Part shown: positions 25,841-34,428 of the stretch, piece by piece | How the letters are laid out: each line of letters starts with the position of its first letter | Numbering within the stretch: position 1 is the stretch's first letter | Assembly (NCBI GenBank): GCA_021830925.1 | Contig: JAKBNS010000211.1 | Span: forward strand, 1-61,746 | Source: Pseudomonadota bacterium | GTDB lineage: Bacteria > Pseudomonadota > Gammaproteobacteria > Burkholderiales > Burkholderiaceae_C | DNA: 61,746 nt | Reading direction: 5' to 3' | Translations under genes and position numbers: made by a program | Notes under the pieces: generated by a model | Database searches by the model: none | Seen by the model: the letters and a program-made list of their open reading frames with translations, nothing else | What the model was told of the DNA's origin: nothing

Positions 25841-25858
25841 GTGAAATTGGAAATTCAC
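25841..25858. promoter_or_regulatory. LysR-type palindrome in the scoA/LysR divergent promoter
   Basis: GTGAA-N8-TTCAC, containing a T-N11-A core, lies 28 bp upstream of the LysR start and 74 bp upstream of scoA. This is the usual form and place of a LysR recognition site. Assignment to the neighbouring regulator is inference from position. Confidence 0.55.
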
Positions 25859-25863
25859 GTTCA

Positions 25864-25879
25864 TTATTTTATAAAATAA
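25864..25879. promoter_or_regulatory. Perfect 16-bp all-AT palindrome next to the LysR start
   Basis: TTATTTTATAAAATAA is a perfect palindrome with no G or C, 7 bp before the LysR ATG, in a genome of very high GC. It may include the -10 region of one or both divergent promoters (TATAAAAT reads on both strands) and a low-affinity regulator site. No ribosome-binding site is visible for the LysR gene in this stretch. Confidence 0.5.
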
Positions 25880-25886
25880 ATAAATC

Positions 25887-26795
25887 ATGACCCTGAAACA
25901 GCTACGGGCCTTCCTCGCGGTCGCGCAGACCCTGAGCTTCGTGCAGGCCTGCGAGCGCGTGCACTTGTCCCAGCCGGCACTCAGCCTGGCCATCAAGGCG
26001 CTGGAGGCCTCGCTCGGCGGCGCGCTGTTCGTGCGCAGCAGCCGCAGCGTGCAACTTACTCCGGAAGGCGAGGTTCTGCTGGCGCTGGCGCCGCGTCTGA
26101 TCGCCGACTGGGACGACGCGCGCGAGCGCATGCGGCGCCATTTCGCGCTGGACATCGGGCGCGTGGAAGTGGCGGTGATTCCCTCCTTCGCCTGCAACCT
26201 GCTTCCGCGCGCGCTGGCGCGCTTCGTCGAACGCCACCCGCGCATCGACGTGGCGATCCACGACGTGATCAACGAGCGGGTGCTGGACATGGTGCGCGGC
26301 GGCCAGGTCGAACTGGGCATCGCCTTCGAGCCCATGCAGCTCGATCGCCTGGGGTTCCAGGCTTTTCATACCGACCGTTTCGTGGCGGTCGTACCGCGGG
26401 ACAGCGAACTGGCACGCGAGGAGCGCGTCGCCTGGGATAGCCTGCTGCGCGAGCGTTTCATCGCGCTGCAACGCCCCTCCGCGGTACGCGGGCTGCTCGA
26501 ACAGGTGCTGGCCGAGCACCGCATGGAACTGCGCGTGGCCTTCGAATGCCATCAGCTCGCCACCGTGGGGCGCATGGTGGCGCAGGGCCTGGGAGTCAGC
26601 GCGGTCCCGGGCTTTTGCATGGAGCAGATGGCCGAGCTGGGCGCCTGCTGCGTGCCCCTGGTGGCCCCCGAGGTACAGCGACCCATCGGGCTGCTGCGCC
26701 GCACCGACCGCCAGCTCTCCACCGCCGCGCAGGCGCTGTGCGACCTGCTGCTGCGCATCGAGGACTGGGCCCCGGGCGAGGCCGTCGCCGCCTGA
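25887..26795 (+). CDS. LysR-family transcriptional regulator, divergent from scoAB
   Basis: Regulator of 302 residues: N-terminal winged helix (MTLKQLRAFLAVAQTLSFV; HLSQPALSLAIKALEASLG) and a C-terminal LysR substrate-binding domain (VEVAVIPSFACNLLPRALARF; VELGIAFEPM; GRMVAQGLGVSAVPG). Its place, head to head with the CoA-transferase operon, suggests that it senses a ketoacid or acyl-CoA and controls scoAB. The start codon is 7 bp after an all-AT palindrome, with no clear ribosome-binding site, so translation may be weak or leaderless. The next 243 bp contain nothing I could recognise. Confidence 0.9.
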   Translation: MTLKQLRAFLAVAQTLSFVQACERVHLSQPALSLAIKALEASLGGALFVRSSRSVQLTPEGEVLLALAPRLIADWDDARERMRRHFALDIGRVEVAVIPSFACNLLPRALARFVERHPRIDVAIHDVINERVLDMVRGGQVELGIAFEPMQLDRLGFQAFHTDRFVAVVPRDSELAREERVAWDSLLRERFIALQRPSAVRGLLEQVLAEHRMELRVAFECHQLATVGRMVAQGLGVSAVPGFCMEQMAELGACCVPLVAPEVQRPIGLLRRTDRQLSTAAQALCDLLLRIEDWAPGEAVAA

Positions 26796-27038
26796 AGCAT
26801 CGGGCATGCGCGCGGTGGCGCAACCGCGGCCTTGCGCCCGCCGCGGCGCCACGCCAGGAGCGAGCCGACCCTGACAGGCCGGGAGCGGATGCGTGATCCC
26901 GTGAAGGATTCCACACTCCCCAGGGTTTCCTGGAGGCTCTCGGGGCACGAACGAGGCGCAGCCGGATATGGTTCATCCGCATGGCGACCATTCCCGCGGC
27001 CGCCGTTCCCCCACCCCTGAGCCGGCCCGCGCAAACCC

Positions 27039-28934
27039 ATGACCACCGACACCCTGCTCGCGGGCCAAGCCCGTCCCGTTCCAGCCGCCCCCGCGCCCGC
27101 GGGCGTGTCGATCGACGATCTGTGGAAGGCCCTGCGCAGCCATGCCCATGACCCGGCGCAGCACCTGGGCGAGGCCCTGGTCCAGCGCGGGCTCATCACC
27201 CCGGCACAGCTCGCGCAGGCGCTCGCGCGCCAGGCGAAGGAGCAGCCGCATCGCGCGCTGGGGACCATCCTGGTCGATGGCGGCTTGCTGCGCGGCGAGC
27301 AACTCGACAAGGCCATCTCCGACTGGCTGGGCATGCACGTCGTCGACCTCGGCCAGCTCGCGCCACAGGCCCAGGCGCTGCGCCTGGTGCCGGCCGGATG
27401 GGCCGAGCGCGAGGCAGTGCTGCCACTGATGCTGCGCGACGGCCATCTGGTGGTGGCGTTGGCCGATCCGTGGAACAGCCGCAACCTGCTCAATGAACTT
27501 CGCCTGTTGACAAGCCTGGACATCGTGCCTGTCGCCGCCGCGCCCGCCACCCTGGGCCCGGCCATCGCCCGCGCCTATCGCGAGGCGGCCCCCGCGGGCG
27601 CGACGCAACCGCGCGACACGCGAGAGCTGGCCGCCGAACTCACGCGCCAGCCCGAACCCGCGCTGGCGGCCGACATCGCCGCGGCGAACGAATCGGACAG
27701 CACGCTGGTGCTTTTCATCAACTCGCTCATCGCCGATGCGATACGGCTTCGCGCCTCGGACATCCACGTGGAGACCGGTTCCGCCCCGAGCGGCGTGCGC
27801 ATCCGCCTGCGCATCGACGGCGACCTGGTCGACCACCTCCAGCTTCCCGCGCGCTACGCCTATGCCATGATTTCCAGGCTCAAGATCATGGCCGACCTGG
27901 ACATCGCCGAGCATCGCAAGCCGCAGGACGGAAAGATCGACTTCGCACGCTTCGGCGGGCCCCACATGGAAATGCGCATGGTGGTCGTCCCCACGGCGCA
28001 CGGCATGGAGGACGTCGTGCTGCGTCTGCTCGGGGGACTCAAGCCGATTCCGCTGGAGCACATCGACCTCAGCCCGGTCAACCTCGCGGCGCTGCGCGAG
28101 GTGATCGTCAAGCCCTACGGCCTGATCCTGGTCTGCGGCCCCACGGGCAGCGGCAAGACCACCACCCTGCACTCGGCCGTGCGCGAGATCAACACGGAGA
28201 AGTGCAAGATCTGGACCGCCGAGGACCCCGTGGAGATCACCCAGCCGGGACTTCGACAAGTGCAGGTCAATCCCCGCATCGGATGGACCTTCGCGGCGGC
28301 GATGCGCACCTTCCTGCGCGCCGATCCCGACGTGATCGTGATCGGCGAGATGCGCGACGAGGAGACCGCGCGCATCGCCGTCGAGGCCTCCCTGACCGGA
28401 CACCTGGTCATGTCGACGCTGCACACCAATTCGGCCGCCGAAAGCATCGCCCGGCTGCTGGAGATCGGCCTCGACCCCTTCACCTTTTCCGACTCCCTGC
28501 TGGGCATCCTGGCGCAGCGCCTGGTGCGTCGCCTGTGCGTGCACTGTCGGGTGCGCGAAGCCATGGCGGACGACGAGTTGCAGCACCTGGCCGGCCTGTA
28601 CCTGGCCAGCGGCGGCGGCGCCGGGGAGTCGCGCGAGCGCCTGCTCGAACGCTGGAGGTCCAGCTACGGCGACCCGCAGGGCCGCGTGCTGCGCTATCGC
28701 CACGCGGGCTGCGCGCACTGCGAGTCCTCGGGCTTTCACGGGCGGCTCGGGCTGCACGAATTCCTCGGCAGCGACGACGCCCTGCGCGAGCTGGTGCGCC
28801 GACGCGCGCCGGCCCGGGACGTCGTCGCGCTGTCGCAGGCGCGAGGCATGCCCACCCTGCTCCAGGACGGCATCGAAAAGATGTTCGGCGGACTCACCGA
28901 GCTCCCCGAGGTGCTCGCCGCGACCAACCACTGA
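27039..28934 (+). CDS. Stand-alone PilB/GspE-type secretion ATPase with MshEN c-di-GMP-binding motifs
   Basis: Hexameric ATPase of type IV pilus or type II secretion assembly, 631 residues. Near the N-terminus two tandem MshEN-like motifs (HLGEALVQRGLITPAQLAQA from 42, ALGTILVDGGLLRGEQLDKA from 73) match the c-di-GMP-binding repeats of MshE/PilB-type ATPases. The motor has Walker A (GPTGSGKTTTLHS, near 367), Asp box, Walker B (VIVIGEMRDEETARIA) and a two-CxxC zinc site (CVHC near 499, CAHC near 556). No pilC, pilD or secretin gene lies beside it, so it is an orphan of its machine. It converges on a large c-di-GMP enzyme gene. Confidence 0.92.
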   Translation: MTTDTLLAGQARPVPAAPAPAGVSIDDLWKALRSHAHDPAQHLGEALVQRGLITPAQLAQALARQAKEQPHRALGTILVDGGLLRGEQLDKAISDWLGMHVVDLGQLAPQAQALRLVPAGWAEREAVLPLMLRDGHLVVALADPWNSRNLLNELRLLTSLDIVPVAAAPATLGPAIARAYREAAPAGATQPRDTRELAAELTRQPEPALAADIAAANESDSTLVLFINSLIADAIRLRASDIHVETGSAPSGVRIRLRIDGDLVDHLQLPARYAYAMISRLKIMADLDIAEHRKPQDGKIDFARFGGPHMEMRMVVVPTAHGMEDVVLRLLGGLKPIPLEHIDLSPVNLAALREVIVKPYGLILVCGPTGSGKTTTLHSAVREINTEKCKIWTAEDPVEITQPGLRQVQVNPRIGWTFAAAMRTFLRADPDVIVIGEMRDEETARIAVEASLTGHLVMSTLHTNSAAESIARLLEIGLDPFTFSDSLLGILAQRLVRRLCVHCRVREAMADDELQHLAGLYLASGGGAGESRERLLERWRSSYGDPQGRVLRYRHAGCAHCESSGFHGRLGLHEFLGSDDALRELVRRRAPARDVVALSQARGMPTLLQDGIEKMFGGLTELPEVLAATNH

Positions 28935-28951
28935 AGCCGGCGTTCGGCCGC

Positions 28952-28986
28952 GCGTTCGCGGCGCCGCGCCTGGGCGTCGCGAACGC
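28952..28986. terminator. Inverted repeat between convergent ATPase and GGDEF-EAL genes
   Basis: Arms GCGTTCGCG and CGCGAACGC, loop of 17, lie in the 60-bp space between two converging stop codons. There is no T run. A bidirectional transcript-end hairpin is the simplest reading. Confidence 0.4.
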
Positions 28987-28994
28987 CCTGCGGT

Positions 28995-31900
28995 TCAGGC
29001 CGTCGGCTTCGCCGCGCGTGCGGACAGCCACTCCAGGAACTCCTGGGTGGCGCAGCTCGCCTGGGCGCCTTCGGTGTGCACGAGACCATGCAGGCGCACG
29101 CCCTCCGCGCAGTCCTCGCGGCCTTCGAGGAAACGCCCCACGGGGCATTCGTGCGCGCCGTGCGGGGTCCTCTCCTCGGTCGCGTGGGTGTAGCGCCAGT
29201 GGTAGGCCAGCGCCCCGGCAAAGGTCTGGATCGGCGCCGCCTGCGCTCCCGTCGCCGGCGTGAAGCCGGCGATCCAGGACGGCAGCTCGGCCAGGGGCAT
29301 CGGCCTGGCGAACAGATAGCCCTGGGCCTGATCGGCGCCGAATGCCGCGGCCACTTCCAGCATCGCCCGGTCCTCGATGCCCTCGACGACCACGCGCTGC
29401 CCCAGATCGCGTCCGAGCAGCACCAGCGCACCGACCAGCTTGACGGTCTGCAAGGGACTGTCGTACACGCGGCGGATCAGCGTCTGGTCGATCTTGATCG
29501 CGTCGAAGCGATAGGCCGCGATGCGTTCGATGCTGCTGTAGCCGGTGCCGAGGTCGTCGATGGCCACGCCCACGCCGACCCCGCGCAGCGCCTCGATGGC
29601 CCGGCCGTGGGTGGCCGGATCGAATTCCTGTGTCTCCAGCAGCTCCAGGGTCAGGCGCCCGGGCGCGATGCCGCGCTTGCGCAGCGCGGCATCGACCCAC
29701 TGGGCGCAATCCGCGTCGAGCAGGGTCGAGGGCGGCAGGTTGATCGAAAGGTCCAGCGCCAGGCCCCGGGCATCCCAGGCGCTCAGCGCATCGAGGGCGA
29801 GGTCGAGCCCCAGCCGGAACACGCGGTCCAGCTCGATCTCGCCCAGCGGCGGCAGAAAGACCGAGGGAGGGATGATCTCGCCGTCGGACATGCGCAGGCG
29901 CGCCAGCGCCTCGACGTGACGGACGCGGCCGGACTGCAGGTCCACCGTCGGCTGCACGAACATCTCGAGGCCGCCGGCGAACAGCCGATCCCGATAGCGC
30001 AGTGCCGCCTCCTGCGAGAGCTCCACCGAGCGGACGGGCCCGGCGCAGCGCCCCCAGGCCACTTCCAGGCGACGGCGCAGGCCCGCACTCCATTCCTGCA
30101 TCCACGCCGACGCGAACTGGGCGGTCTGGCGCCCGAACACACTGACCACGCCCACCACGTGGCCGTCACGTCCGCAAAAGGGTATCGACACGTGCGAGCG
30201 GATTCCCAGGCGCGCACCGACGTCGCGCCACGGCGCCACGCGCTCGTCCTGGGCCCAGGAATCGATGCGGGCGATGGCCTCGTTGCGCCATGCCAACGAG
30301 GTCGCGCTGCGCCCCCTGGGGGAGTCGGGGTCGAGTTCAGGCAGGCCTTCGCCGGCGAAGAGTTCGGTCAGCGGGTCCACGCCCTGCGCGCAGGCGCTGG
30401 CCTCGACCACGAGCGCGCCGCTGCGATGCAGACGCGTCAGCGCGACGGCCACGACACCGGGCAGCCGCCCCAGGAAGGCGATCTCGTGTTGCGAAGCATC
30501 CGACCATCGCGCGCCGCGCACCGGCTGCTCGCGCGCGAAGACCTCCAGATAGGAACGACTGACCGCCTCGGCGGCGGCGAACTGCGCGTGCAGGTCGTCC
30601 TGGAGGCGCAGGTCGAGCAGCCCGAGCAAGCGGTATCGCTTGGTCAGTGGCAGCCGAGCCGCAGCCAGACGCTCGGCGAGCAGCCCGCGGTAACGCATCG
30701 ACGCGCGCGCGAGCATGGAGCCGCTCACGCCACCCAGCAGATGGATCTCGCCCAGTTGGCGCGCGCGCCCCAGCAGGCGCTCGCGCGTCGTCCGCGGATC
30801 GACGAGCATCGACAGGTAGGCCGCCTGGCGGCGCTTGAGCTCGGCGAACTGCTCCCCGGACAGGGTCCCCAGCAGGGCCAGCGCGGCCGGGTCCTTCGCC
30901 AGGTCGCGGTAGAACTCCTCGACGAACTCCGCGTGGATGCGATCGAACAAACCGGCGAATTCGGTGAGCAGCACGTCGGCCTCCGCGGCGTAGCCGTCCA
31001 GCGGGGACTCCGGCTGCTCGACCGCGCCGTCGGCGACCCCCATCTGCCACCAGTTGATGCGCGTCTTCTTTCTCTGCTTGAGCTGGTACATCGCGGCGTC
31101 GGCCAGGCGCAGCAACTGGTCCGGATCCCAGCTGTCCTGCGGAAAGCGCGCGACTCCCATGGTCAGTCCCACGCGCGCTGACGCCCCCTCGGCCAGCGCG
31201 ACCGGGCTGACGACGGCCTCGTGCAGGCGTCCGAACACGGCCGACAGTTGCTGCATCGCGAGCACGGAGTCGATTTCCTCGACGACGAACACGAACTCGT
31301 CGCCGCCGAGGCGCGCGATGAGTTCGCTGCGGCGCAAACGGGCACGCCAGCGCCCCGTCAGCTCCCGGAGCAGAAGATCCCCGGCGGCGTGTCCGTAGCG
31401 GTCGTTCACGTCCTTGAAGTCGTCCAGGTCGATGTAGCAGACGGCGACCTCCTTGCGGTCGCGCCGCGCGCGCGCGAGCGCCTCCTGCAGGTGCAGGTTC
31501 AGCGCGAGACGGTTGGGCAGGCCCGTCAGCGCGTCGCGCAGCGACTGCACGGTCGCCGTGCGCCGCATATCGGAGAGCTGAACAAAGGAGGCCTGGATGC
31601 GCACCGCGGCCAGCATCAGGAAGGCAAAGTACAGGACGATCAGCAGGCCGAGAGCCTCCAGCGATGGATTGGCCGACCCGATGAGCCGCAAACTCGTGGG
31701 TACGAAAGGCGGGAGAATGAACAGCGCGGCCGACCATGCGTCGGAGGCCAGCTGGGCGACGCCCGCACCGCACACCGCGGCGACGACCGCGGCGACGAGG
31801 ATTTCATCGAAGGCCGTGCTCGGCGGCATCAGCAGGGGCAGCAGCGCCCAGGCGCAGCCCAGCAGGCCCACGCTGGCACGCAGGTGCAACAGCCACCGCG

Positions 31901-32243
31901 AAGCGTTCGTTCCCTCGGCCAGCGCGGCCCTTGCGCCGAACCACACGCTCATGCGCACCACATGCGCGAGCACGATACTGGCGATCCACGTCCACAGGAG
32001 GCGTGCGGAGACTTGATCGCGCAGCACCCAGGCCATGAATCCGGTGGGCACGATGCTTCCGATGAATCCGACCGGAATGATCTGCAGCAGGACCCGCACG
32101 CGGTCGACGATGATGTCCGCCTGGCCCGTCCGGGCCGCCGCGTCGAATGCGCCCGCCACGAAATCCTTCAGGGCCAGCGCCCCGAGGGCACGCGCACCGG
32201 GATGCGCCGCCGACAGCTCCGATGGAGGCCCGCTGGGTTTCAT
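28995..32243 (-). CDS. Membrane GGDEF-globin-GAF-EAL protein with C-terminal CZB-like zinc domain
   Basis: Dual c-di-GMP enzyme of 1082 residues. In order: a membrane region of five or six helices (about 50-215); GGDEF domain (DLDDFKDVND; GGDEF at 313-317; I-site position reads RRSE); a helical globin-like domain (about 425-560) whose LGEIHLLGGV (H501) resembles the proximal His of protoglobins and globin-coupled sensors; a GAF-like domain (about 590-715); an EAL domain with all key residues (EAL 778-780, N835, IDDLGTGYSS, K917, E954); and a tail with HW, CPVGRFL (C1033) and HGLVH (H1052, H1056), the ligand pattern of CZB zinc sensors. The ATG before KPSGPP is chosen; longer starts add a tail unlike the family. 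It may sense a gas and zinc. Confidence 0.9.
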   Translation of the reverse strand: MKPSGPPSELSAAHPGARALGALALKDFVAGAFDAAARTGQADIIVDRVRVLLQIIPVGFIGSIVPTGFMAWVLRDQVSARLLWTWIASIVLAHVVRMSVWFGARAALAEGTNASRWLLHLRASVGLLGCAWALLPLLMPPSTAFDEILVAAVVAAVCGAGVAQLASDAWSAALFILPPFVPTSLRLIGSANPSLEALGLLIVLYFAFLMLAAVRIQASFVQLSDMRRTATVQSLRDALTGLPNRLALNLHLQEALARARRDRKEVAVCYIDLDDFKDVNDRYGHAAGDLLLRELTGRWRARLRRSELIARLGGDEFVFVVEEIDSVLAMQQLSAVFGRLHEAVVSPVALAEGASARVGLTMGVARFPQDSWDPDQLLRLADAAMYQLKQRKKTRINWWQMGVADGAVEQPESPLDGYAAEADVLLTEFAGLFDRIHAEFVEEFYRDLAKDPAALALLGTLSGEQFAELKRRQAAYLSMLVDPRTTRERLLGRARQLGEIHLLGGVSGSMLARASMRYRGLLAERLAAARLPLTKRYRLLGLLDLRLQDDLHAQFAAAEAVSRSYLEVFAREQPVRGARWSDASQHEIAFLGRLPGVVAVALTRLHRSGALVVEASACAQGVDPLTELFAGEGLPELDPDSPRGRSATSLAWRNEAIARIDSWAQDERVAPWRDVGARLGIRSHVSIPFCGRDGHVVGVVSVFGRQTAQFASAWMQEWSAGLRRRLEVAWGRCAGPVRSVELSQEAALRYRDRLFAGGLEMFVQPTVDLQSGRVRHVEALARLRMSDGEIIPPSVFLPPLGEIELDRVFRLGLDLALDALSAWDARGLALDLSINLPPSTLLDADCAQWVDAALRKRGIAPGRLTLELLETQEFDPATHGRAIEALRGVGVGVAIDDLGTGYSSIERIAAYRFDAIKIDQTLIRRVYDSPLQTVKLVGALVLLGRDLGQRVVVEGIEDRAMLEVAAAFGADQAQGYLFARPMPLAELPSWIAGFTPATGAQAAPIQTFAGALAYHWRYTHATEERTPHGAHECPVGRFLEGREDCAEGVRLHGLVHTEGAQASCATQEFLEWLSARAAKPTA

Positions 32244-32533
32244 CTGTCCGTCCGTCCGGTCTAGCGTCTCGTGTCGGTCGCCGGCCTCGCGACGATCCGG
32301 GGGCGGGAAATCCGACCGAGGCCCGTGGGCGACGCCTGACGATGCGCGGCGCCCTGCAACGCAGAGTATCCGAGAACAAAGGGTTCGAACGTGCAATAGA
32401 TCACGAAAAGCACTACCCGTCGCGATCTCCGCGCTTTCCCGACTTTTCGGCCTCGAAATCCTCGGAAGCGTCGCGAACGGACGACATTCATCATTCACGG
32501 GCACGCTGCGGGCCGCGGGCCGCGAGGTGCAGG

Positions 32534-32554
32534 GGGCCGGGCACCGCCCGGCCC
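32534..32554 (-). terminator. GC hairpin after the SDR gene; surrounding 319-bp space has no gene
   Basis: Arms GGGCCGGGC and GCCCGGCCC with a 3-nt loop sit 8 bp beyond the SDR stop codon on the minus strand. There is no T run, so efficiency as an intrinsic terminator is doubtful. The rest of the 32244-32562 space carries the upstream region of the large c-di-GMP gene; I saw no gene or clear promoter in it. Confidence 0.45.
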
Positions 32555-32562
32555 GGGGGCGT

Positions 32563-33342
32563 TCAGAGGATCATGCCCCCCGAAGCCTCGATGCGCTGCC
32601 CGTTCACCCAGCGGTGCGAGGACATCAGCAGGGAGGCGATGAGCGGCCCGATGTCCTCCGCCACGCCGGCCCGCCCCAGCGCGGTGTTGGCGGCCACGAT
32701 GCGGTTCACCTCGGGGTTGTCGCGCACCATGCCGCCGCTGAAATCGGTCTGGATGGCTCCCGGCGCCACGGTGTTCGCGGCGATGCCCCGAGGACCGAGT
32801 TCCTTGGCCAGATACCGCGTGAGCACCTCCACCGCGCCCTTCATCGAGGCGTAGGCGGCGCTGCCGGGAAAGGCGAAGCGGGTGAGCCCGCTGGACACGT
32901 TGACGATGCGCCCGCCGTCGCGCAGCAGGCCCAGCAGCTTCTGGGTGAGCAGGAACACGCCCTTGAAATGCACGGCGTAGAGGCTGTCGAGTTCCGCCTC
33001 GGTGGTCGATTCGATGGGCCGATGGTGCGACGTGCCGGCGTTGTTCACGAGAAAGTCGATGCGATCCGTTCCCAGCGTGGAAATCGCCTCGGGCAGCCGC
33101 GCCACGAAGGCGTCGAAGCTCGAGGCATCGCCGCTGTCGAGGGGAAGCGCGATGCCCCGGCAGCCGCGCTGCGCGAGCAGCGCCACGACCTCGTCGGCCT
33201 GCGCCCGGTTCGTGTGGTAGGTGAAAATGCTCGGCACGCCGAGTTCGGCCAGGCTGAGCACGGTGCTGCGCCCCAGGCCCCGGCTGCCGCCGGTGACGAG
33301 GGCGATGCGGGGCGATGCGGTGGTGTAGACGAGGTCGGTCAT
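32563..33342 (-). CDS. SDR-family oxidoreductase
   Basis: Classical short-chain dehydrogenase of 259 residues with cofactor motif TGGSRGLGRS, NNAG strand, catalytic Ser in NVSSGLTRF and Tyr/Lys in YASMK. The C-terminus (WVNGQRIEASGGMIL) is the usual SDR end. It resembles 3-oxoacyl-ACP-reductase-like proteins, but the substrate is unknown. GGAAG precedes the chosen ATG. It is divergent from an AraC-type regulator across 127 bp, an arrangement that often means the regulator controls the dehydrogenase. Confidence 0.9.
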   Translation of the reverse strand: MTDLVYTTASPRIALVTGGSRGLGRSTVLSLAELGVPSIFTYHTNRAQADEVVALLAQRGCRGIALPLDSGDASSFDAFVARLPEAISTLGTDRIDFLVNNAGTSHHRPIESTTEAELDSLYAVHFKGVFLLTQKLLGLLRDGGRIVNVSSGLTRFAFPGSAAYASMKGAVEVLTRYLAKELGPRGIAANTVAPGAIQTDFSGGMVRDNPEVNRIVAANTALGRAGVAEDIGPLIASLLMSSHRWVNGQRIEASGGMIL

Positions 33343-33469
33343 GGAAGGCTTCCGGGGTCGGGTTTCGATACTGCCAGCGTAGGCCGCCCAGGTGCATCGC
33401 CGACAGACCCGATCCGCGCTTTTCATGACCTGTTCCTGCCCGCCCCGGCGCGGGCCGGGACGCCGCACA

Positions 33470-34384
33470 ATGGAGCCCGTGAACCCCTCCCGATCCAAGG
33501 CCCGCGCGCTGCGCGAACTCGTCGCGACGCTGCAGGACTACGTCGAGCGCCAGCCCGGCGACAGCCCTTACCGCACCCCGGTCGAAGGCCTCATCGTGCT
33601 GCGCGGCCGCCAGCAGCGCAAGCCCACGCACCTCCTGCACCGTCCGGCGCTGTGCGTGGTCGCGCAGGGCGCGAAGTGGACCGGCTTCGGCGCGCATCGC
33701 CTGCGCTACGCCGCCGGCGAGGCCATGCTGGTGACCCTGGACATGCCCGGCGCCAGCCAGATCGCGCAAGGAGCCGCCGACAAGCCCTACCTGAGCCTGG
33801 TCATCGAGCTCGACACCGCCGCGATGCGCGAGACCCTGGAGCGCCTGGGCGAGCAGGCCGTGCCGCGCGCACCGGTCACGCAGGGCGCCTTCGTGCTGTC
33901 GCTGGACACCGCGCTGATCGACTGTGCCGCGCGCGCCGTACGCCTGCTCGAAACCCCACGCGCCCTGCCCCTGCTCTATCCACTGCTGATGCGCGAGATC
34001 AGCTACCACCTGCTCAGCGGCCCCCACGGCGCCAGCATCGCGCAGGTCCTGGCGGGCGGCGAACGCGGCCAGGGCCTGGTGCGCGCGTTGCGGGCGCTGC
34101 GCGACCACTACGACCAGCCGATGCGCGTGGAGCAGCTGGCGCGACTGGCGAACCTGAGCCCCTCGGCCTTCCATCGCCGGTTCAAGGAACTCGCGGGGCA
34201 ATCGCCACTGCAATACCAGAAGACCCTGCGCCTGCTCGAGGCGCGCCGCATGATGCTGGACGGCGAGGCCAATGCCCAGACGGCCGCGCTGCGCGTGGGC
34301 TACGAAAGCGCCTCGCAGTTCCACCGCGAGTACCTGCGCATGTTCGGCGCTCCGCCGCGCGAGGACCTGCGGCGCCTGCGCTGA
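33470..34384 (+). CDS. AraC-family transcriptional regulator
   Basis: Regulator of 304 residues. The N-terminal part (about 20-170) is a cupin-like AraC_N domain (EGLIVLRGRQQRKPTHLLHRPALCVVAQG), and the C-terminal part has two helix-turn-helices (VEQLARLANLSPSAFHRRFK; AALRVGYESASQFHREYLRM). The ATG before EPVNPS is preferred because the sequence further upstream is unlike the family. It most likely activates the divergent SDR gene; the inducer is unknown. Confidence 0.9.
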   Translation: MEPVNPSRSKARALRELVATLQDYVERQPGDSPYRTPVEGLIVLRGRQQRKPTHLLHRPALCVVAQGAKWTGFGAHRLRYAAGEAMLVTLDMPGASQIAQGAADKPYLSLVIELDTAAMRETLERLGEQAVPRAPVTQGAFVLSLDTALIDCAARAVRLLETPRALPLLYPLLMREISYHLLSGPHGASIAQVLAGGERGQGLVRALRALRDHYDQPMRVEQLARLANLSPSAFHRRFKELAGQSPLQYQKTLRLLEARRMMLDGEANAQTAALRVGYESASQFHREYLRMFGAPPREDLRRLR

Positions 34385-34428
34385 TCGGCTCGCCACGCGG
34401 CCGGTTCGCGCCAGCCTTCAGCCGGCGA

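Noticed and set aside
32261-32503. Longer start of the 1082-residue c-di-GMP protein, and a small minus-strand frame in the same region
   Set aside because: The added 87 residues are Arg- and Ser-rich without structure, while the ATG at 32243 lies close to the membrane domain; the small frame has no support.
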